NCBI RefSeq assembly: GCF_001885215.1
Contig: NZ_CP018091.1
Span: 1,364,001-1,428,000, forward strand
DNA length: 64,000 nucleotides
Reading direction: 5' to 3'
Source of the DNA: Synechococcus sp. SynAce01
Lineage (GTDB): Bacteria > Cyanobacteriota > Cyanobacteriia > PCC-6307 > Cyanobiaceae
Shown: one piece after another, positions 27,923 to 39,869 of the stretch
Layout: every line of letters starts with the position of its first letter
How positions within the stretch are numbered: the stretch's first letter is position 1
Program-made: the position numbers and the translations under genes
Notes under the pieces: model-generated
Databases searched by the model: none
Told to the model about the DNA's origin: nothing
What the model saw: only the letters and a program-made list of their open reading frames with translations

Positions 27923-29566
27923 TTATCCACTGTGGCCGTCTGCGCCTCCAACCGGAGCCGCCACCGCCACCGCCTCAGCAACCGCACCGGTCTCTGGCCT
28001 CATCAGCGGAAAGGCGATCACATCACGGATGCTGGGGCTGTCGGTGAGCAACATGGCCAGCCGGTCGATGCCGATACCCAGCCCGCCGGTGGGAGGCAAG
28101 CCCACCTCAAGGGCTGCGAGGAAGTCTTCGTCAACGCCCTGGGCCTCGAGGTCGCCGGCGAACCGGCGCTCCTGCTGGGCCTCCAGCCGCCGGCGCTGGT
28201 CGAGGGGATCGATCAGCTCGCTGAAGGCGTTGGCCGTTTCGCGCCCGACGATGAACAGCTCGAAGCGTTCCACCAAGCCCGGCTTGCTGCGATGGGCCCG
28301 GGCCAGTGGCGAGATCTCCACCGGGTAATCCAGCACAAAGGTGGGCTGGATCAGGTTCGCTTCCACCGTCTGCTCGAATGCTTCGTTGAGCAGACGACCG
28401 ACGCTGTCGGCCGCCGCCGGCACCTCCAGGCCCACGGCGGCCATCGCGGCCGCTGCTGTCTGCCGCTGCTCGAAGTTGTTGAAATCGAGGCCGGTGGCCT
28501 GCTCCACCAGCTCATGCATGGTGGCCCGGCGCCAGGGGGGCGTCAGGTCGATCGGCGTGCCCTGATACGCGATCTGCGTGCTGCCGCAGACCTGCTGAGC
28601 GGCCTCGGCGATCAGCGCTTCGGTGAGCGCCATCATGTCGGTGTAGTCGGCGTAGGCCTGGTACACCTCCACCGAGGTGAACTCGGGGTTGTGGCGGGTG
28701 CTGATGCCCTCGTTGCGGAAGATGCGGCCGAGTTCGTAGACCCGCTCGAAGCCGCCAACCACTAGTCGCTTGAGGTGGAGCTCGGTGGCGATCCGCAGGA
28801 ACAGCGGCAGATCGAGGGTGTTGTGGTGGGTGGTGAACGGCCGGGCGTCGGCGCCGCCGGCCTCGGCATTGAGCACGGGGGTTTCGATCTCCAGAAATTC
28901 GCGCTCATCGAGCCAGCGGCGGATGCAGCTGACGAGCTTGGCGCGGCGGCGGAAGGTCTCCCGGGTCTGGGGAGAGACGATCAGATCGAGATGGCGCTGC
29001 CGGTAGCGCTTCTCCACATCGGCCAGGCCATGCCATTTGTCGGGTAGCGGTTGCAGCGCCTTGGAGAGCATCTCCCAGCGCTTCACCTTCACCGACAGTT
29101 CGCCCTTGTCGGTGCGGCGCAGACTGCCATGCACCCCGATCAGGTCACCGGCATCCACCAGGGAGGTGAGCTGGGCGAAGCTTTCGGGCTGGTCCGGCAG
29201 CGCGGCGGCGAGGGTGGCCTTCTCAATGAACAGCTGGATGGGGCCGCTTTCATCCACCAGGGTGAAGAAGGCGAGCTTGCCCATCACCCGCCGGGTCATC
29301 ACCCGCCCGGCCACTGCCACGGCGAAGTCGCGGTCCTGGCCATTGGCCAGATCGGCATGGGCCTGCTGCAGCTCGGCGTTGCGGTGCGTTGGATCGAAGC
29401 GCAGGGCATAGGGGCCCTGGCCGATGGCCGCCAAGGCCTCAGCCTTCTCCAGGCGGGCCTTCTCCAGGCGGTTCAAACGCGGCTCAGGCAAGGGAAGAAG
29501 GAGCGGTTGCAGCCCTCCATCCTGCAGGAACGGGCCTGCACGGGGTTGGCCCCAGGCCGTTTTCAC
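27923..29566 (-). CDS. lysS: lysyl-tRNA synthetase, class II
   Basis: Charges tRNA-Lys with lysine. It has an N-terminal anticodon-binding OB fold ([19 protein letters not shown]) and the class II core with motif 2 ([18 protein letters not shown]) and motif 3 ([24 protein letters not shown]). The ATG at 29566 gives 547 residues, about 30 more than usual; a TTG at 29477 just before [14 protein letters not shown] fits the family better. It lies 5 bases after the response-regulator gene. Confidence 0.96.
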   Translation of the reverse strand: MKTAWGQPRAGPFLQDGGLQPLLLPLPEPRLNRLEKARLEKAEALAAIGQGPYALRFDPTHRNAELQQAHADLANGQDRDFAVAVAGRVMTRRVMGKLAFFTLVDESGPIQLFIEKATLAAALPDQPESFAQLTSLVDAGDLIGVHGSLRRTDKGELSVKVKRWEMLSKALQPLPDKWHGLADVEKRYRQRHLDLIVSPQTRETFRRRAKLVSCIRRWLDEREFLEIETPVLNAEAGGADARPFTTHHNTLDLPLFLRIATELHLKRLVVGGFERVYELGRIFRNEGISTRHNPEFTSVEVYQAYADYTDMMALTEALIAEAAQQVCGSTQIAYQGTPIDLTPPWRRATMHELVEQATGLDFNNFEQRQTAAAAMAAVGLEVPAAADSVGRLLNEAFEQTVEANLIQPTFVLDYPVEISPLARAHRSKPGLVERFELFIVGRETANAFSELIDPLDQRRRLEAQQERRFAGDLEAQGVDEDFLAALEVGLPPTGGLGIGIDRLAMLLTDSPSIRDVIAFPLMRPETGAVAEAVAVAAPVGGADGHSG

Positions 29567-29571
29567 CGGAT

Positions 29572-30378
29572 CTAGGTGGTGGCGGTGCCCACCGGTTCAC
29601 CCGTCCGCTGGGAGGAATAGCCGGTGCCGCGCACGGTGAGGATCAGCTCGGGGTTGCGGGGATCCGGTTCGAGCTTGCCGCGCAGGCGGGCCACATAGAC
29701 ATCAACAACGCGCAGGTCGGCGGCGCGACGTGGTGGGTAGCCCCAGAGCTGCTCGAGGATCTCAGCGCGGGGCACCACACGGCCGGGCTCGCGGAACAGC
29801 ATCTCCAGCAGGCTGAATTCGGTGTAGGTGAGCCCGATGCGCTCGCCGGCCCGGGTCACCTGGCGGCGGTTGGTGTCCACCATCAGATCGCCCACCCGCA
29901 GGATGCCCTGACCAACCGGAACGTCGCGGGGCTCGATCGTGGCCGAGCCCCGCCCGACCCGGCGCAGGATCGTTGAAATCCGTGCTTCGAGCTCCTTGGG
30001 GCTGAACGGTTTGGGGAGGTAGTCGTCGGCTCCGAGATCGAGGCCAGACACCCGCTCGGTGATCGCATCGAGCGCCGATAGAAAGATGATCGGAACGCAG
30101 GATTCAGCCCGCAGACGCCGGCAGACCGCGAAGCCATCAAGCTTCGGCAGCATCACATCGAGAACCACCAGATCCGGCTGCTCCCGGTGGAAGAGGGTCA
30201 GGGCCTCTTCGCCATCGACGGCGCAGAGCACCCGATAGCCAGCGAGTTCCAGGCGCATCTGCAGCACCCGCCGCACCGTGGCTTCGTCATCCACCACCAG
30301 CACCGTGGCAAGCGGTGCACCGACTGGTTCTCTGGAGGCTTCACCCTGAGCAGGTCTGGGTTGTGCTTCCAGGGACAT
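29572..30378 (-). CDS. OmpR/PhoB-type response regulator, RpaB/Ycf27-like
   Basis: A 268-residue regulator with an N-terminal receiver (phospho-acceptor D74 in VVLDVMLPK, acidic pair VVDDE) and a C-terminal winged helix ([32 protein letters not shown]). It resembles RpaB but differs in the receiver ([12 protein letters not shown]) and the recognition region, so I call it a paralogue rather than RpaB itself. The start is placed at MSLEAQPRP. No kinase gene is nearby. Confidence 0.9.
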   Translation of the reverse strand: MSLEAQPRPAQGEASREPVGAPLATVLVVDDEATVRRVLQMRLELAGYRVLCAVDGEEALTLFHREQPDLVVLDVMLPKLDGFAVCRRLRAESCVPIIFLSALDAITERVSGLDLGADDYLPKPFSPKELEARISTILRRVGRGSATIEPRDVPVGQGILRVGDLMVDTNRRQVTRAGERIGLTYTEFSLLEMLFREPGRVVPRAEILEQLWGYPPRRAADLRVVDVYVARLRGKLEPDPRNPELILTVRGTGYSSQRTGEPVGTATT

Positions 30379-30460
30379 GGCACCAGAGGCATTAAGAAAC
30401 GCAACCCTACAACTCAGCAAGTCGTCGCTGAGAGCTGGCAGCCACTGGGGAGTGGCCCCA

Positions 30461-31756
30461 TCAGGGCCAGCGGCCCACCGCATAGCTGTTCCACTCCCGC
30501 TCGGCGGCAGCCAGCGCTTCATCGCTGCTCGACTGGCCCAACATCGCCCGTTGCAGCTGCCTGTAGAGGATGGCTTGCAGCCGTTTCACCCCCGGGCTGG
30601 CGGGCACCAGCACCTCGGCCATCTCGAGCGTCTCGAGGGATTGCAGCCGGGCCCGACGCACCAGCTCTTCCTGCGCGTCGCCCAGGGCTGGCTGACGCAG
30701 GCCCTGCTCGATCTTGGCGAGGGCGCCGCTGGCGGAAGGCAACACCCGGGCTTCCTCGGCGAAGCGGGCCTGGTTGGTGGCATTGGTGAGGAAGAGGGCA
30801 AAACTCAGCGCTTCCTCTGGAAAGGCGCTCTGGCGTGGCACCGCCAGGTTCATCATCGCCACATTGGCTCTGTCCTTTGGTCCGGTCAGCGGGGGGTGCG
30901 GTTCGGTCTCCGCGGCGATCTGGGGGGCGTTGGTCTGGATGCTGCGCAGGAACTCGGCGCCGCTGGCCAGGGTGGCCAGCTCTCCGCTCTGGTACAGCTC
31001 AACGGCGCGGCGGTAGCCCTGGCTGACCACCTCCCTGGGGAGCAGGCCGCGGCGGTAGAGATCGGTCCAGAAGGCAAAGGCACGGCGGCCGGCAGGGCTG
31101 TTGAAGGCGGCACGGCGCCGCTGGTCCTGGAGGGTCACCCCCATCTGTACCAACGACTCCAGCAACTCGGCGGAGTCGTCGGGAACTGCGGTGACGAACA
31201 GGGCGTAGCGCCCGGTGCGGCGTTTGACCGCTTCAGCGAAGGCGGGAACCTCCTGCCAACGGCGGGGCGGAGCGCTGTAACCGGCGCGTCGCAGCAGGTC
31301 GTTGTTGGCCAGCGTGATGCGGGCGGTGAGATACCAGGGGATGCCGATCTGCTCGCCTTCGATTCGGCCGGCCTGCCAGATCCGTGGCAGAAAGGTGTCG
31401 CCAGCGCCAGGTGGCAGCAGTGGATCCAGTGCCAGCAGTCCCCCTTTGCTGGCCAGGTTGGCGGCGAACAGGGGGTTGAGGTTGACCACATCCGGTGCCG
31501 TTCGGGCGAACACCGCCGCCAGCAGCTTGCGCTCCACCGATCCCCAGGGCAGGTCGGTCCAGCGCACCTTGATCCCGGGATGGAGCGCTTCCCAGGCGGC
31601 GATCACCGAGGTGATGTAGGTGTCGAACTTCGGTGAGAGTTCGAGGCTCCAGAACTCCAGCTCCCGGCCCGGGCGGCGGCGCGGCGCGCAGCCCGCCGCC
31701 AGCAGCAAGGCCGACCCCAGCACGGCGCGCCGGCTCCAGCGAATCCCGCCGCTCAT
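30461..31756 (-). CDS. sugar ABC transporter substrate-binding lipoprotein (orphan)
   Basis: A 431-residue extracytoplasmic solute-binding protein of family 1. The signal peptide follows two arginines (SRRAVLGSALLLAAGC) and Cys23 should be lipidated. Then come LEFWSLELSPKF and WEALHPGIKVRWTDLPW, typical of sugar receptors. No permease or ATPase gene lies beside it; instead it sits between mreD and a response regulator, an arrangement I recall from other picocyanobacteria. Substrate unknown. Confidence 0.85.
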   Translation of the reverse strand: MSGGIRWSRRAVLGSALLLAAGCAPRRRPGRELEFWSLELSPKFDTYITSVIAAWEALHPGIKVRWTDLPWGSVERKLLAAVFARTAPDVVNLNPLFAANLASKGGLLALDPLLPPGAGDTFLPRIWQAGRIEGEQIGIPWYLTARITLANNDLLRRAGYSAPPRRWQEVPAFAEAVKRRTGRYALFVTAVPDDSAELLESLVQMGVTLQDQRRRAAFNSPAGRRAFAFWTDLYRRGLLPREVVSQGYRRAVELYQSGELATLASGAEFLRSIQTNAPQIAAETEPHPPLTGPKDRANVAMMNLAVPRQSAFPEEALSFALFLTNATNQARFAEEARVLPSASGALAKIEQGLRQPALGDAQEELVRRARLQSLETLEMAEVLVPASPGVKRLQAILYRQLQRAMLGQSSSDEALAAAEREWNSYAVGRWP

Positions 31757-31825
31757 CGCTGCCGCCCGCTTGCAATCGGCCGCCGGCCGGCCTGGCATCG
31801 GTTCAAGTTCATCAGATCGGCTCTT

Positions 31826-32329
31826 CTAGATCGCGCCCTGCCGTCGCCAGAGCAGCAGCAGTAATGAACAGATCATCGGTGCCAGCAGCGCGGTGACCAG
31901 GGTCTGGGCCAGCAGGGTGTGCAGGCCAGCCTGCCGGAGGAGCGGTTCCGACAAGCTGATGCCATGGCGCTGCAGCAGCAGGCTCAGGCCAAGAAAGAGG
32001 GTTCCGAGGAGGGCCAGCAGCCCCAGGCTCAAGCTGCGCTCGATCGGGGCCCCCTTGCGGGCCAGGCGCCCCCACCACCAACCCAGCAGGGCCAGGGCGG
32101 GGATCTGGGTTTCCGGGCCCACCTGCAGGGAATCAACGAGCAGCCCCAGGCCCACCCCGGCCAGGGCGCCGGAGAGCGGGCCATCGGCCAGGGACCAGGG
32201 CAACAGCCAGAGCACGGCCCAGCTGGGCGACACCCCAGCCACTTTCAGAAAGGACGGGGAGGCCAGGGTGAGCAGGGGCACAACGCCAGCGCTGGCCACG
32301 GCCCACCGAAGGCGATGCAGGACCCCCAT
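31826..32329 (-). CDS. mreD: rod-shape determining protein MreD
   Basis: A 167-residue membrane protein with about five hydrophobic segments. Sequence conservation in MreD is low, but the position directly after mreC and the pattern (WLLPWSLADGPLSGALAGVGLGLLVD) make the call good. It works with MreB and MreC in the cell-wall elongation machinery. Confidence 0.85.
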   Translation of the reverse strand: MGVLHRLRWAVASAGVVPLLTLASPSFLKVAGVSPSWAVLWLLPWSLADGPLSGALAGVGLGLLVDSLQVGPETQIPALALLGWWWGRLARKGAPIERSLSLGLLALLGTLFLGLSLLLQRHGISLSEPLLRQAGLHTLLAQTLVTALLAPMICSLLLLLWRRQGAI

Positions 32330-32332
32330 CGC

Positions 32333-33097
32333 TCAGGGTGCCTGCCTGCTGGCGGGCGACGTCACCAGCACCTGCACCCAGTCGATCGCACCAACCGGTG
32401 CGCTCAGCTGCACCACCGCCGTGGGGGCCGGCACCGCCTTGTCATCCACCGCCTGGAGGACCCCCACGCTCAGCCCCGGCGGCACCAGGGTGCTGGCCGG
32501 AGAGGTGACCACCAGATCCCCCGGTCGCACTTGTGGGTCTTTCTCCAGGAAGACGAGCTGCGGCCGGCTGGTCCCCAGGCCAGTGAGCAATCCATGGCGC
32601 TGGGTGCGTCCCACCCAGACCCCCACCCGGCTGGTGCGATCGGTGAGCAGGGTCACCCGGGCCGTGGTTGGGGTCACGCTGGCCACCCGGCCGATCAATC
32701 CGCCCGGACCCACAACCGCGTCGCCTGGGCCGATTCCCTGAGCCTGACCGGAGCCGAGCACCAGCTGCTGCCACCAACCCTCAGGCTCCCGCGAGATCAC
32801 GGCGGCGGTGAGTTTGTCGGGATTGGCCCGTTGCAGGTCAAGCAGCATGCGCAGCCGGCGGTTGTCCTGCTCCAGATGGGCCTGACGGGTCAGCAGCTCC
32901 AGACCCGTGCCCGACTGCAGCCACTCGCGCTGGGCCGTACCGGGCCAGAACGGCCTGCTCAGTAGGGCATAGGCGTCGCTGAGCACAGCCCCCTTGCTCA
33001 GCCTCACCGCAACCAAGGCCAGTACCAGCAGCCCCCAGGGCCAGGAGCGGAGCACCAGCCGCAGGGGCTGGAGGCGTGGCAGACGCCCTATGGGCAT
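32333..33097 (-). CDS. mreC: rod-shape determining protein MreC
   Basis: Bitopic membrane protein, 254 residues: one N-terminal transmembrane helix, a coiled coil (LELLTRQAHLEQDNRRLRMLL), and a periplasmic beta domain (GPGDAVVGPGGLIGRV, LTDRTSRVGVWV). It links MreB to the penicillin-binding proteins. It ends 3 bases before mreD. Confidence 0.93.
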   Translation of the reverse strand: MPIGRLPRLQPLRLVLRSWPWGLLVLALVAVRLSKGAVLSDAYALLSRPFWPGTAQREWLQSGTGLELLTRQAHLEQDNRRLRMLLDLQRANPDKLTAAVISREPEGWWQQLVLGSGQAQGIGPGDAVVGPGGLIGRVASVTPTTARVTLLTDRTSRVGVWVGRTQRHGLLTGLGTSRPQLVFLEKDPQVRPGDLVVTSPASTLVPPGLSVGVLQAVDDKAVPAPTAVVQLSAPVGAIDWVQVLVTSPASRQAP

Positions 33098-33102
33098 GGC
33101 GA

Positions 33103-34149
33103 TCAGCTGGAGAGGCGGCTGAAGCTAGGGGTGTCGAGAACCCGCTCCAGTCGCTTGTAATCCTCAAGCACCTGACCGCAGCCGTTGACCACGCAGAGCA
33201 GGGGGTCCTGGGCCACGTGGGTGAGGATGCCGGTTTCGTGGCTGATCAGATCACCGATGCCGCGCACCAGAGCGCCGCCGCCGGCGAGCATGATTCCTCG
33301 ATCGACGATGTCGGCGGCGAGCTCGGGCGGGGTGCGCTCCAGGGTGCGCTTCACCGCCTCCACGATCACGTTGAGCGGATCGGCCATCGCCTCGCGGATG
33401 TCGCCGGCGCGGATATTGATCGTGCGGGGCAGGCCCGAGAGCAGGTGCAGGCCGCGCACGTCCATCGAGCCGTTGTCGTGGGCGTCGTCGGGGAAGGCCG
33501 AGCCGATCCGGATCTTGATCTCCTCGGCGGTGCGTTCGCCCACCACCAGGTTGTGCACCTTCTTGAGATAGACGCTGATGGCGTCACTGATTTCATCGCC
33601 CGCCACCCGCACCGACTCGCTGACCACCGTGCCGCCGAGGCTCAACACGGCCACTTCGGTGGTGCCGCCGCCGATGTCCACGATCAAAGTGCCGACCGGT
33701 TCGGTCACCGGCAGGCCGGCGCCGATCGCGGCTGCCACCGGTTCGTCGATCAAATGCACCTCCCTGGCCCCGGCCAAACCGGCCTCGCGCACGGCCCGCC
33801 GCTCGACGCCGGTGACGCCGCTGGGGATGCCGATCACCAGCCGGGGCGCCACGATGCCGCGACCCTCGTTGCCCTTGCGGATGAAGGTCTTGATCATCAT
33901 CTCGGCGGCGTCGAAGTCGGCGATCACGCCATCGCGCAGCGGCCGCACCGCCCGGATGTTGCCGGGGGTGCGGCCGAGCATCAACTTGGCCTCATCGCCC
34001 ACCGCCAGGGGGATGCCGCGCTCGAGATCCAGGGCCACCACCGAGGGCTCCTGCAGCACGATCCCCTTGCCGGACACATACATCAGTGTGTTGGCCGTTC
34101 CCAGATCGATGCCGATGTCACGGGAGAGCTGGAACCGTCTGAAAAACAC
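33103..34149 (-). CDS. mreB: actin-like rod-shape protein MreB
   Basis: ATP-binding cytoskeletal protein, 348 residues, guiding side-wall growth. Actin-family motifs are IGIDLGTANTLMYV (phosphate 1), VDIGGGTTEVAVLSLGG (phosphate 2) and MLAGGGALVRGIGDLI (adenosine). It is first of mreBCD and divergent from ssb, with 243 bases between that should hold both promoters. Confidence 0.98.
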   Translation of the reverse strand: MFFRRFQLSRDIGIDLGTANTLMYVSGKGIVLQEPSVVALDLERGIPLAVGDEAKLMLGRTPGNIRAVRPLRDGVIADFDAAEMMIKTFIRKGNEGRGIVAPRLVIGIPSGVTGVERRAVREAGLAGAREVHLIDEPVAAAIGAGLPVTEPVGTLIVDIGGGTTEVAVLSLGGTVVSESVRVAGDEISDAISVYLKKVHNLVVGERTAEEIKIRIGSAFPDDAHDNGSMDVRGLHLLSGLPRTINIRAGDIREAMADPLNVIVEAVKRTLERTPPELAADIVDRGIMLAGGGALVRGIGDLISHETGILTHVAQDPLLCVVNGCGQVLEDYKRLERVLDTPSFSRLSS

Positions 34150-34392
34150 GGATGTGCCGCACTGCGGCGCGAATCATAGGAGTGAAGGATCGAGTGCTTG
34201 GCCTACGTCAGCGCCAGCTGTTCAGGCCCGCCGTGCGCTGGCGATGGAGCCCGAACCCTTCGCTGAAAACCTGGCTGAAACCCGTTTCTGATACATCCGG
34301 GTCAAAGGGTGGAACCTGCGGAGTGAAGCGCCTTGAACCAATGGCGCATCATTGATCCAATCAACCTCTAGCCCCCGTCCAAGGAGAACCCC

Positions 34393-34797
34393 ATGGGTGT
34401 CAATTCCATAACCCTCGTCGGCCGTGCCGGCCGTGATCCCGAAGTGCGCTACTTCGAATCCGGCACAGTGGTGGCCAACCTCACCCTGGCGGTGAACCGC
34501 CGCAGCCGCGACGACGAACCCGACTGGTTCAACCTCGAGATCTGGGGTAAGCAGGCACAGGTGGCCGCCGACTATGTGCGTAAAGGCTCCCTGCTCGGCA
34601 TCATCGGCAGCTTCAAGCTCGACCGCTGGACCGATCGCAGCAGCGGCGAGGAACGCTCCAAGCCGGTGGTGCGGGTTGACCGGCTCGAACTGCTGGGCTC
34701 CAAGCGCGATTCCGACCAGGGCGCCTATGGCGATGGCGGCCCCAGTGGAGGATCGAGCTACCAGGGTGAGCCGAGCGACCAGGAAGTTCCGTTCTGA
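34393..34797 (+). CDS. ssb: single-stranded DNA-binding protein
   Basis: A 134-residue OB-fold protein (NSITLVGRAGRDPEVRYFESG, WFNLEIWGKQAQVAADYVRKG), followed by a short Gly/Ser-rich linker and the acidic tip DQEVPF that binds partner proteins. The ribosome site AAGGAG is 7 bases before the ATG. Its role is protection of single strands in replication and repair. Confidence 0.95.
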   Translation: MGVNSITLVGRAGRDPEVRYFESGTVVANLTLAVNRRSRDDEPDWFNLEIWGKQAQVAADYVRKGSLLGIIGSFKLDRWTDRSSGEERSKPVVRVDRLELLGSKRDSDQGAYGDGGPSGGSSYQGEPSDQEVPF

Positions 34798-34830
34798 AGC
34801 AGCGGGGTTGCAGGTGGGAGAAGCAAAGGG

Positions 34831-35495
34831 TTAGTGGTTGTGGATGTTCTGGCGTTGGCGCCAGACCCGCAGCCCGAGCCACACAACGAGGGCGAGCCCG
34901 CCGATCACCACCGCCACCTTGATCACCTGGGCCACCGGCTCGATCCACACCTCCACGTTGGTGTAGCCCTCACCCAGCAGGATGCCGGCCACGGTGAGCA
35001 GCACGGTCCAGATCAGGCTGCCAGCAGTCGTCCAGATCAGGAACGGCACCATCGGCATCATTTCGATGCCCGCTGGCACGGAAATCAGGGTGCGAATGCC
35101 GGGTACCAGCCGGCCCCAGAACACCAGGGCGGTGCCGTGGCGGCTGAACCAGGCGCGGCTGCGGCGCAATTCCTCGGAGCGCACACCGATCCAGCGGCCG
35201 TGGCGATCGAGCCAGTGCTCGATGCGCTCCTCATTGACCAGCCGGCCGATGCCGTACCAGGGCAGGGCCCCGAGCACGGTGCCGAGCAGGCCGGCCAACA
35301 CCACCGGCACCAGGGCCAGCTGGCCTTGGTGCACGTAGAAGCCCCCGAGGGGCATGATCAGTTCCGAGGGAATGGGCGGGAAGAGATTCTCGAGAAACAT
35401 GGCGAGAAAAATCGCGCCATAACCCGCCCATGGATTGGCTTCCACCGCTGCACCGATCAGTTCGGGCAGTTTCTGGACCAGTTCAGCAAGGCCCA

Positions 35496-35499
<4 letters not shown>
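34831..35499 (-). CDS. DedA-family membrane protein
   Basis: A 222-residue integral membrane protein with the family stretches [19 protein letters not shown] and [16 protein letters not shown]. DedA proteins act in lipid carrier recycling and envelope homeostasis. It starts with an ATGA overlap at the end of ahcY. Confidence 0.9.
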
Positions 35500-36980
<1,481 letters not shown>

Positions 36981-37079
36981 GGTGGGATAGCTCCCATTCG
37001 GGAGGAAGAAGTGGACGGGGAATATCTGCAGAGACGCCGAGGCTTCGGGCTCGCTTCTGGCGAATCTACAGGGACCTCG

Positions 37080-37565
37080 GTGAGCCTGGAGACAGGCACA
37101 CGGTTTCGGGCCGACCTGGTTCTGGCCGACCTTGCGGCCACGCGCGCCTTGGGCAGTGAGCTGGCGGTGTGGCTGTTGGAGCTGGAGCCACCGCGGCCGC
37201 TGCTGCTGCTCAAGGGCGAGCTGGGGGCCGGCAAGACCAGCCTGGTTCAGGGGCTGGCAGCCGCCCTGGGCATCGAGGAGCCTGTCACCAGCCCGAGCTT
37301 CGCCCTCGCCCAGCACTACAGCGGCCGCCGCGAGGGCCGTATCAGCCATCTCGTCCATCTTGACCTCTACCGCCTGGAGCAGGCCGCTTCCGCCGATGAG
37401 TTGTTCGCCCAGGAAGAGGAAGAAGCCCAGTCGCTTGGTGCCCTGCTGGCGGTGGAATGGCCCGAGCGCCTGAGCCAGCCGCCCGCGCTGGCCTGGACGG
37501 TGGAACTGTTCCATGGAGGCGAAGGCCGCCATGCCCTGATCACGCCGGCGGATTCTCTGGGTTAG
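37080..37565 (+). CDS. tsaE: tRNA threonylcarbamoyladenosine biosynthesis ATPase TsaE
   Basis: P-loop ATPase needed for t6A at position 37 of ANN-decoding tRNAs, working with TsaB, TsaC and TsaD. It has [16 protein letters not shown] (P-loop), [12 protein letters not shown] and [11 protein letters not shown] chose the GTG at 37080, preceded by AGGGA; a GTG at 37011 would add 23 residues. The end overlaps the convergent kinase gene by 26 bases. Confidence 0.92.
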   Translation: MSLETGTRFRADLVLADLAATRALGSELAVWLLELEPPRPLLLLKGELGAGKTSLVQGLAAALGIEEPVTSPSFALAQHYSGRREGRISHLVHLDLYRLEQAASADELFAQEEEEAQSLGALLAVEWPERLSQPPALAWTVELFHGGEGRHALITPADSLG

Positions 37566-38589
37566 CCCCGCTGCTGTCTGCAGAGAACTGCTGCAAAAAG
37601 GTTTCTACCTCTGCCGCGCTGGGCTGGGGCTCGATCGCGCCGGACCCCGCGCAGACCAGGGCCCCGCAGGCACTCCCGAAGCGCATGGCCTGCCGCACCC
37701 CATCGGGATTGGCGGTGGTGTTTTCGGCAGCAGTGAGCAGGCTTGGATCCAGGCAGAGGCGATGCAGCAGGCCGGCCAGGAAGGCGTCGCCGGCGCCGGT
37801 GGTGTCGACCACCTCCAGCTTGAAGGCCGCCATCGAGCCGGCCTGGCCGCCCAGCCACCAGGCCAGGCCGTTGGCGCCGTCGGTGACGATCACCGCAGGC
37901 TTCTGGGGTAGGCCGGCGCTGATCGCGGCCGGATCCCGGCTGCCGGCGATCCAGTCGGCCTCTTCGGCGGAGAACTTGAGCAGGGCGGCGTGGCTGAGCA
38001 GGGGCCGGATCGATTCGAGGGCCTCAGCGGCCCCACAGCTCCAGAAGGTGGGTCGCCAGTTCAGATCGATGGCCAGGGCCACGCCGCGGGCGGAGGCCCG
38101 ATCAATCGCCAGCTGCAGCGCAGCGGCGGAGGCTGGGCTGGCCAGGGGGATCGTGCCGATCAGCAACCACCTGGCCCCTTCCAGCAGTGGCTCCAGGGGC
38201 GACGCCAGGGCCGCGGCCTCGATCGCCTGGTCGGCGAAGCCAGCGCCTTGATCGCCGCTGAAGCCACCGAAGCTGCGCTCGCCATCGGCATCACGGCGTA
38301 CCAGCACGATGCGGCTGGGCCGGAGCGGATCGCTCTGCAGGGCGGTGGTGTCGACGCCGCGTTCGGCGAAAAGCTGGTTGAAGGCTGCAGCGATGCCGTC
38401 GTTGCCGAGCCGGCCGATCAGGGCGGCGCCGCTGCCGAGCCGGGCCAGGGCGCAGGCCACGTTGGCCGGGGCCCCGCCGAGGCAATCCTGCAGCGGGCGA
38501 TCGCTGGCCGGATCACCCCCCAGCGGCCCGAGCCGGTCGATCAGGGCCTCACCGAAACAGAGCACCTGGGGGGGCGAACACCGGTTCAT
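37540..38589 (-). CDS. PfkB-family carbohydrate kinase, fructokinase-like
   Basis: A 349-residue ribokinase-fold sugar kinase. The N-terminal signature is [15 protein letters not shown], and the C-terminal one [19 protein letters not shown] carries the catalytic Asp. It resembles bacterial fructokinases ([10 protein letters not shown] near the start), but substrate specificity within PfkB is hard to read. Confidence 0.85.
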   Translation of the reverse strand: MNRCSPPQVLCFGEALIDRLGPLGGDPASDRPLQDCLGGAPANVACALARLGSGAALIGRLGNDGIAAAFNQLFAERGVDTTALQSDPLRPSRIVLVRRDADGERSFGGFSGDQGAGFADQAIEAAALASPLEPLLEGARWLLIGTIPLASPASAAALQLAIDRASARGVALAIDLNWRPTFWSCGAAEALESIRPLLSHAALLKFSAEEADWIAGSRDPAAISAGLPQKPAVIVTDGANGLAWWLGGQAGSMAAFKLEVVDTTGAGDAFLAGLLHRLCLDPSLLTAAENTTANPDGVRQAMRFGSACGALVCAGSGAIEPQPSAAEVETFLQQFSADSSGANPENPPA

Positions 38590-38646
38590 CAGCAGGCAAG
38601 GTGTGAGCGCCCAGCATGGCTGGATTCACTGCTTCATTTACTGCCT

Positions 38647-39792
38647 TTAAGTAGCGCTGCTTCGGCCCAGCTGCTCTAACAGGGCCGCCATGATCCGGCT
38701 GTTGGCGGCGGGGAAGGGAAAGTCGGCCAGCTGCTCCGGCTCCACCCAGCGCACCTGTTGGCTGGCCAACGGGCGGGGATCACCGGAGCACCAGCGGCAG
38801 AGATGGACGATGAAACGCAGCCGCTTGTGGCTGTAGATGTGCTCCAGGGTGATCAGCTCTTCGCCGACCTCCACCGTGATCCCCAGCTCCTCGGCCAGCT
38901 CCCGCCCGATCGTGGCGGTGATCGCTTCGCCGGCTTCCTGCTTGCCGCCGGGGAACTCCCACAGCCCGCCCAGCAGCCCCACATCTAGGCGTTGATCGAT
39001 CAGCACCCTGCCGCCGGCATCCAGCACCACGCCCACGCCAATCACCTGAAACGGCAAGGGTCTCGTGGCGTCTTTCACGGGGTAAGCAGCGGGATCGCCG
39101 GCAGCGTAGGCAGCGCAGTGCCCCTGCCAGGGGCAGCGGTCGCAGGCGGGTTGGCGGGGCGTGCAGACCGTGGCGCCCAGGTCCATCAGGGCCTGGTTGA
39201 ACGCCCGGGGCCGCTGCGGGTCGAGCAGTGAATCACTGAGTTGCCAGAACCCGGCCAGCTGCCGCTGCGGAGGCCGGGGGCTGGCGGTCAGTCGCGCCAG
39301 CACCCGTTGCACGTTGCCATCGAGGATCGAAAACGGCAGGTTGTAGGCGGAGCTGAGGATGCTGCCGGCGGTGCTGAGGCCGATTCCCGGCAACGCCAGC
39401 CAACCCTCCAGCTGCCGCGGCCAGGGATCGACCGCCGAGGCCTGATCGCCGTCCAGCCCCGCTGCCAGCAGCTGGCTTGCCCCCTGCTGCAGTCGCCGGG
39501 CCCGGGCGTAATAGCCCAGGCCCTGCCAGAGCATCAGCACGTCGTGCTCGCCTGAGCCAGCCAGCGCCGCGAGGGTGGGGAAGGCGGCCATCCAGCGCCG
39601 CCAGAAGGGCAGCACCACCGCCAGCTGGGTCTGCTGCAGCATCACCTCAGCCACCCAGAGCGGGTAGGCGGGCAGGGGCTCCCCATCGCCAGGCCGCTGG
39701 CCGTCGGGCCTCAGTTTCCAGGGGATGTCGTGGCGACCGTTCGCCTCCCACCAGGCCAGCAACAAAGCGCGCAGTGACGGGGCCTGCTCCAA
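38647..39792 (-). CDS. mutY: adenine DNA glycosylase MutY fused to a Nudix domain
   Basis: Removes A mispaired with 8-oxoguanine. The 381-residue protein has catalytic E49 (VAEVMLQQTQ), a helix-hairpin-helix (LPGIGLSTAGSIL), D158 (LDGNVQRVL), and the 4Fe-4S cluster cysteines C210, C217, C220 and C226. The C-terminal domain has a complete Nudix box (about 283-305, G-x5-E-x7-REL-x-EE-x-G), so unlike many MutY C-terminal domains it might still hydrolyse oxidised nucleotides. Confidence 0.95.
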   Translation of the reverse strand: MEQAPSLRALLLAWWEANGRHDIPWKLRPDGQRPGDGEPLPAYPLWVAEVMLQQTQLAVVLPFWRRWMAAFPTLAALAGSGEHDVLMLWQGLGYYARARRLQQGASQLLAAGLDGDQASAVDPWPRQLEGWLALPGIGLSTAGSILSSAYNLPFSILDGNVQRVLARLTASPRPPQRQLAGFWQLSDSLLDPQRPRAFNQALMDLGATVCTPRQPACDRCPWQGHCAAYAAGDPAAYPVKDATRPLPFQVIGVGVVLDAGGRVLIDQRLDVGLLGGLWEFPGGKQEAGEAITATIGRELAEELGITVEVGEELITLEHIYSHKRLRFIVHLCRWCSGDPRPLASQQVRWVEPEQLADFPFPAANSRIMAALLEQLGRSSAT

Positions 39793-39869
39793 GACCCCTT
39801 CCCAGCCGCCATCACAAGCCCAACGTAGGGGCCAACTGAAAAGGTGTTCGTAGGGTTGGTCTCTTTGGC

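Noticed and set aside
36981-37532. N-terminal extension of the ahcY frame
   Set aside because: It is antisense to tsaE and has no resemblance to adenosylhomocysteinase.
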